This document shows, one piece after another, positions 57,656 through 60,756 of a stretch of 60,756 nucleotides of DNA. Numbering within the stretch: the first letter of the stretch is position 1; each line of letters starts with the position of its first letter. This DNA is from a virus. Made by a program: the position numbers and the translations under genes. The stretch spans positions 1-60,756 of IMG/VR virus record IMGVR_UViG_3300031977_001837; one strand, 5' to 3'. The notes beneath the pieces were generated by a model. The model made no database searches, was not told where the DNA came from, and saw nothing but the letters and a program-made list of their open reading frames with translations.

Positions 57656-58366
57656 CTAACCTCTTGCTGATTTTATTCCTGTTCCACCAACTTTAGTTTT
57701 TGGTAACGAACCTTTACCTGCTGATTGCGCAATATCTTGTATAAAGAAACCTGCTTGTAATGCTGCGGGATATATTACATTTGATGGTGTATTATCTAAC
57801 ATACTTTTAATTCCTTTACTTTGTATTAATCCTATAAAATCAATTGTATCATGAAAACCCGGATGGTATCTTCTCATCATCATACCTGTTGAAATCCAAC
57901 TTCTTGCGCCAGTGTCCTTATACCATCGAGTGCTTGACATAACAAGAGCAGGTAATTTGCTTGCATATCTGAAAGGATTCATACCTTTTGAAATAATATG
58001 TGCTATTCGACCACCTCTTTGTCCTAATACTCCTATTTCTGCATCAGCAATTGTTTCTCCTGTATGAACAGCATACTCTAATTTTTTATACTTATGTATT
58101 TTCAAAGCATCAGCAACTTTTACATAAATATTTTTTGATGCGCCATATTTACCCCATGCAGGCGTTCTAACAGAAGCAAGATTACCTGCTTTTGATTTTA
58201 ATAATTCTTTAACTTTTTCTGTTTCTTCTATTAAGACTTGATTCATAAATCCATCCATTCTTGATTCGCCTTTATCTTGTAAAAACTGTATTGCTTTTTT
58301 TAGGTTTTTATCATCTTTTGTAATTTCAAAAGACGCATATGTTCCTCTTGCAGTTTTTACAGACAT
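57656..58366 (-). CDS. Tail-completion / HK97 gp10-like neck protein
   Basis: 236 residues from ATG 58366 (after GTGAATAAA; the frame from 58375 overlaps the upstream stop). Helical start (LKKAIQFLQDKGESRMDGFMNQVLIEETEKVKELLKSK), then beta parts and the RVADALKIHKYKKLEYAVHTGET line. The Gly/Arg-rich GQRGGRIAHIISKGMNPFRYASK and KDTGARSW segments are usual in HK97 gp10-type neck proteins. Gene order connector - gp10-like - terminator - tube is the canonical siphovirus order. Confidence 0.6.
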   Translation of the reverse strand: MSVKTARGTYASFEITKDDKNLKKAIQFLQDKGESRMDGFMNQVLIEETEKVKELLKSKAGNLASVRTPAWGKYGASKNIYVKVADALKIHKYKKLEYAVHTGETIADAEIGVLGQRGGRIAHIISKGMNPFRYASKLPALVMSSTRWYKDTGARSWISTGMMMRRYHPGFHDTIDFIGLIQSKGIKSMLDNTPSNVIYPAALQAGFFIQDIAQSAGKGSLPKTKVGGTGIKSARG

Positions 58367-58371
58367 TTTAT

Positions 58372-58905
58372 TCACGCTTTACCAGAATGCGCAAGACGAC
58401 GCAAACAGTGTTCGCCTCTCATGCGTAAAGATTTTCCACGCAAACCACCATCTGCGCCAGTTTGATGTGTTCCTTCATCTTCAAGATATTGTGCTGCTGC
58501 CAAATCTGCGCAAACTTCTCTAAGAATATGCGCAAACTCACCTTCATAAACGGGACTTGCGTCATGGTGCGCAAATGAAATACCTGTGCATCCTGTTAAA
58601 TCATTACTTGATTTACCAGTCCAACTAAATGAATCTCCGTCAATACTACCAGAGCCACTTGTTGAAAAACTTGAAGCATCATTAAGTGTAATTGTTGTTG
58701 CATTTGCGCTTATTGCACCATCTAAACTATTGCTTGCTATATCTTCGGTTGGTTCATCACGACCATATTCTGAAAATGTTTGGTCTATGTAAATTGCAGC
58801 CTGTCTAATATGTCTTTCAATCCGAGATTCTGCTCTGGTTCTTTGCGCAGAATCAAGACCAATACGGGAACCAACATCAGCCACACTGCAATACATATCT
58901 GCCAT
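58372..58905 (-). CDS. Head-tail adaptor with beta insertion
   Basis: 177 residues. N- and C-terminal parts match gp6/gp15-like adaptors: MADMYCSVADVGSRIGLDSAQRTRAESRIERHIRQAAIYIDQTF and HILREVCADLAAAQYLEDEGTHQ. Between them (about 60-115) lies a beta insertion rich in Ser/Thr/Gly (GAISANATTITLNDASSFSTSGSGSI) as seen in several phage virion proteins. It would sit between portal and tail. Its stop overlaps the next gene. Confidence 0.65.
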   Translation of the reverse strand: MADMYCSVADVGSRIGLDSAQRTRAESRIERHIRQAAIYIDQTFSEYGRDEPTEDIASNSLDGAISANATTITLNDASSFSTSGSGSIDGDSFSWTGKSSNDLTGCTGISFAHHDASPVYEGEFAHILREVCADLAAAQYLEDEGTHQTGADGGLRGKSLRMRGEHCLRRLAHSGKA

Positions 58906-58906
58906 T

Positions 58907-59218
58907 TTACTTCACCACTTCTTTTAGTTTAGCAATCAATTCATCTTTTGTTCCTTTAGTATCAATTCCATGCTCTGCGCAAAGATTCATAATTTCTGAT
59001 TTGCGCATTTTTTTCATAGCAGAGTATGACGGCAACGACTTTACTTCTTCAACAATTTCTTTAGCCTCTTCAACTATTTCCATTGCTTCTTCAAGAGTTA
59101 ATTGGCCGTCTTCAAGTGCCGCATCAAGTTTTGGTTTTAATTTATTCCAATACTTTAGTGCAAGACCTGCGCCAAACAATCCTATTGCGCCTATAATTCC
59201 TAATGTTTCTATATCCAT
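58907..59218 (-). CDS. Membrane-anchored SAP-like protein
   Basis: 103 residues. N-terminal membrane segment (LGIIGAIGLFGAGLALKYW), acidic coiled coil (EEAMEIVEEAKEIVEEVKS) and a C-terminal SAP/HeH-like helix pair (KKMRKSEIMNLCAEHGIDTKGTKDELIAKLKEV), a DNA-binding fold. Adjoins the adaptor gene. Could tether DNA or capsids to the membrane (inference). Confidence 0.55.
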   Translation of the reverse strand: MDIETLGIIGAIGLFGAGLALKYWNKLKPKLDAALEDGQLTLEEAMEIVEEAKEIVEEVKSLPSYSAMKKMRKSEIMNLCAEHGIDTKGTKDELIAKLKEVVK

Positions 59219-59222
59219 TTTA

Positions 59223-59396
59223 TCAATCTTCCTTGTATTCTATACTTATTGCTTTTGAAGTTGGCACTATCGCAAAATGACGAGTTTCACCATCCCTGTA
59301 TAATCGGTAGCCATGCGCTGTTTCTTCAATCTTTATATTAGTGTAACATTTTTCTGGGGGAATATAGACTATTTTTCCTCTTCTTTTTTCAGTCAT
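59223..59396 (-). CDS. 57-residue basic/beta protein
   Basis: Start MTEKRRGKIVYIPPEKC at ATG 59396 (AGGTG upstream, ATGA-type overlap with the upstream mini-gene); a frame from 59405 is longer by three residues. Beta-rich (YTNIKIEETAHGYRLYRDGETRHFAIVPT). Small virion-arm protein, unrecognised. Confidence 0.45.
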   Translation of the reverse strand: MTEKRRGKIVYIPPEKCYTNIKIEETAHGYRLYRDGETRHFAIVPTSKAISIEYKED

Positions 59397-59499
59397 GCTT
59401 TTCACCTGTAATCAAATCTTTCTTTTGCTCTTTCTCTGCTTTGTCTAAGTCTTTTGACTTTGCGTCAAACCAACTATCTAACATTTTACATCTTGTCAT
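59389..59499 (-). CDS. 36-residue charged peptide
   Basis: ATG 59499 preceded by GAGGTG; stop 59389-59391 overlaps the next start (ATGACTGA). Starts MTRCKMLDSWFDAKSKD and is strongly charged (Lys/Asp/Glu). Ribosome site and coupling favour a real gene. Confidence 0.4.
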   Translation of the reverse strand: MTRCKMLDSWFDAKSKDLDKAEKEQKKDLITGEKHD

Positions 59500-59509
59500 T
59501 TTATTCACC

Positions 59510-60756
59510 TCACGGTATTATTCCGCCCACCAAAGGCGCAAGAGCATTTGCTAATCTTTCTATTGCTTCTTGAATATTAGCAGGGGGAGGAGCCGCCCAT
59601 GAAGGGGCTGAAATGGTTGGTGTAAAAATATCAGTTTCAGCCTGTCCTGCTTGTAAATAAGCAACATCAGCAAGAGTCGAAGCCGCCGTTAAATCTCCGT
59701 TAGCATCAGCAACTAATACTGCGTTTGTCACACCTTGTCTAAATGTTCCGGCTACTCTTGCTGAACCTTGAACCACTAAGCCACCTGTTGTAGCAATTCC
59801 TCCACCGGAATTAGCATCAACAAACCCTATTTCTTCTATGTCTAAAGTTTTCTTAACTGTCATACTTGTAGCAAAATCAACATAAGTGCGACTTGTATCA
59901 CCAAGAAGTGCATCATGACCCGCAGTATCAGAATCAGCGAGCATAGTTGAAAGTAAAGTCCAACCGTCACCTGTTCCTAAGTTAAATATCATGTGCAAAC
60001 TAAGGTCGTTTAGACTATTAGAAATGTAAATCTGCAACGCCGCCCCATCATATGTGCTACCTTCTTTAATTCTAAACTCAGTAAAAGGGATTTCATTACC
60101 ATACCCCGATACCGCAAAACAAGTAAGGGAATTAGAACCATCAACACCAAATTGATGACTTGCTTCTATTCGTGCGGTTCTATGTCTTGATGACCGTTTA
60201 TCTTGAATGTAAAATTGTGACATAGCCCTTTGGCTTGAAGAACCACCTAAAGCATCCCATCCTTTTACTACTGCAAAAGTCCACCATCCGGTAGCGTAAT
60301 CTATGGCTAAGTGTTCAGTTTGTATTATATCTGTATTAACTGTATAACTACCGCTACCTGTTCTTTCCATTAGACCATTAGCAGAAAAATCAGAATCCAT
60401 AATTGCGCCTGCCGAAGCAACATTAGTAGCATCGGTCACATCTGCCCCATCTTCAACATTAATATGACTTCTAAGAGTAGGTGCATCCACGCCAAGAGCG
60501 ATAGTGCCACTTGTTGTAATAGGAGAACCGGAATCAACTTCAATACCATCTGAACCCGATATTGCTACGCTTGTGACTGTTCCACTACCACCGCCACCGC
60601 CTCCACTTGCGGCGATAGTAAGGTCGCCACCCGCCCCACCGTCTGTAAGTGTAATGTTTGTTCCGGCAACAAGCCTTCGGGCTTGTGGGTGTGTGGATTC
60701 TGTGTTCACCATGAGAAATGAGCAGTTTGGACTATCATTCGTTCTGCCAATAGCGG
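59510..60756 (-). CDS. Tail fibre protein, C-terminal part (enters from the right edge)
   Basis: The frame is open to the right end (AIGRTNDSPNCSFLMVNTEST...), so the ATG at 60712 may be internal. Contains GTNITLTDGGAGGDLTIAASGGGGGG, a linker-like Gly run and SDGIEVDSGSPITTSGTIALG, which are common in phage fibres (the 'GTNITL-DGGAGG-LTI' line follows a fibre's N-terminal stalk). The C-terminal beta parts (SRHRTARIEASHQFGVDGS; QIYISNSLNDLSLHM) resemble head or knob regions. The left-end fibre frame ends in the sort of stalk that precedes this. The two would total about 875 residues. Confidence 0.7.
   Translation of the reverse strand, partial: AIGRTNDSPNCSFLMVNTESTHPQARRLVAGTNITLTDGGAGGDLTIAASGGGGGGSGTVTSVAISGSDGIEVDSGSPITTSGTIALGVDAPTLRSHINVEDGADVTDATNVASAGAIMDSDFSANGLMERTGSGSYTVNTDIIQTEHLAIDYATGWWTFAVVKGWDALGGSSSQRAMSQFYIQDKRSSRHRTARIEASHQFGVDGSNSLTCFAVSGYGNEIPFTEFRIKEGSTYDGAALQIYISNSLNDLSLHMIFNLGTGDGWTLLSTMLADSDTAGHDALLGDTSRTYVDFATSMTVKKTLDIEEIGFVDANSGGGIATTGGLVVQGSARVAGTFRQGVTNAVLVADANGDLTAASTLADVAYLQAGQAETDIFTPTISAPSWAAPPPANIQEAIERLANALAPLVGGIIP

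Noticed and set aside
1-60756. tRNA or rRNA genes
   Set aside because: I saw no cloverleaf with a GGTTC-type T arm or CCA-like end in the gene-free stretches; a tRNAscan run would be decisive.
1-60756. Integrase, att sites or lysogeny module
   Set aside because: No tyrosine or serine recombinase motif was seen in any large protein, so there is no support for a provirus.

Overview
The window looks like a nearly complete genome of a tailed (head-tail) dsDNA virus of an archaeon. It is AT-rich and densely packed, with many ATGA/TAATG gene overlaps. The tailed-virus assignment rests on an HK97-type capsid protein, portal, large terminase, tape measure, tail tube protein and a G/GT-type tail chaperone pair. 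The archaeal assignment rests on an archaeal-type replication set (PCNA-like clamp, RFC small subunit, PriS-PriL-like primase, family B DNA polymerase, ERCC4/HhH nuclease, MCM-like AAA+ protein). It also rests on archaeal TATA boxes of the form GGTTTATA about 30 nt before start codons, several of which look leaderless. The gene set resembles the magroviruses described for marine Euryarchaeota (Poseidoniales / Marine Group II); the host is inference, since nothing here names it directly.

Layout. There are two transcription arms. The leftward (minus) arm carries virion genes. It runs from a convergent junction near 43.75 kb rightwards on the map to the window end (tail hub, tape measure, tail chaperones, tail tube, tail terminator, connectors, fibre) and continues at the left end (fibre, connectors, capsid, decoration protein, protease/scaffold, membrane protein, portal) up to about 8.33 kb. 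The two window ends hold the two halves of what looks like one tail-fibre gene in the same orientation, so the molecule is probably circular or circularly permuted and was cut inside that gene. The rightward (plus) arm runs from about 8.4 to 43.7 kb: a small membrane protein, a metallophosphoesterase, large terminase, a 1.3-kb non-coding block of about 19 degenerate short repeats (candidate origin or packaging region), a membrane-anchored zinc-finger CobS/MoxR-like AAA+ ATPase with a partner protein, an 8-kb run of small unrecognised genes (16.7-24.2 kb), and then the replication, recombination and nucleotide genes (25.3-43.7 kb).

How the genes work together. The MCM-like AAA+ protein, primase, family B polymerase, clamp and clamp loader would form a largely self-sufficient replisome. 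The SSB-like protein, Sak4-like ATPase, Cas4-like nuclease and XPF-like nuclease would handle recombination and fork processing, and a deoxynucleoside monophosphate kinase feeds nucleotides. Small winged-helix and zinc-ribbon proteins between them are likely regulators. Two promoters (upstream of 8763 and of 25337) share a diverged AT-rich element plus an inverted repeat directly in front of the TATA box, suggesting coordinated control.

Most unusual signals: the degenerate repeat block; a window-wide excess of the pentamer GCGCA (TGCGC on the other strand) in all reading frames and in non-coding DNA; a CCCTTTG slippery heptamer at the tail-chaperone junction; a symmetric hairpin exactly between the convergent arms; a possible H-type pseudoknot before a T-run at 16.3-16.4 kb; and the zinc-finger/transmembrane/AAA+ fusion. 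All family assignments come from reading motifs by eye without database searches.
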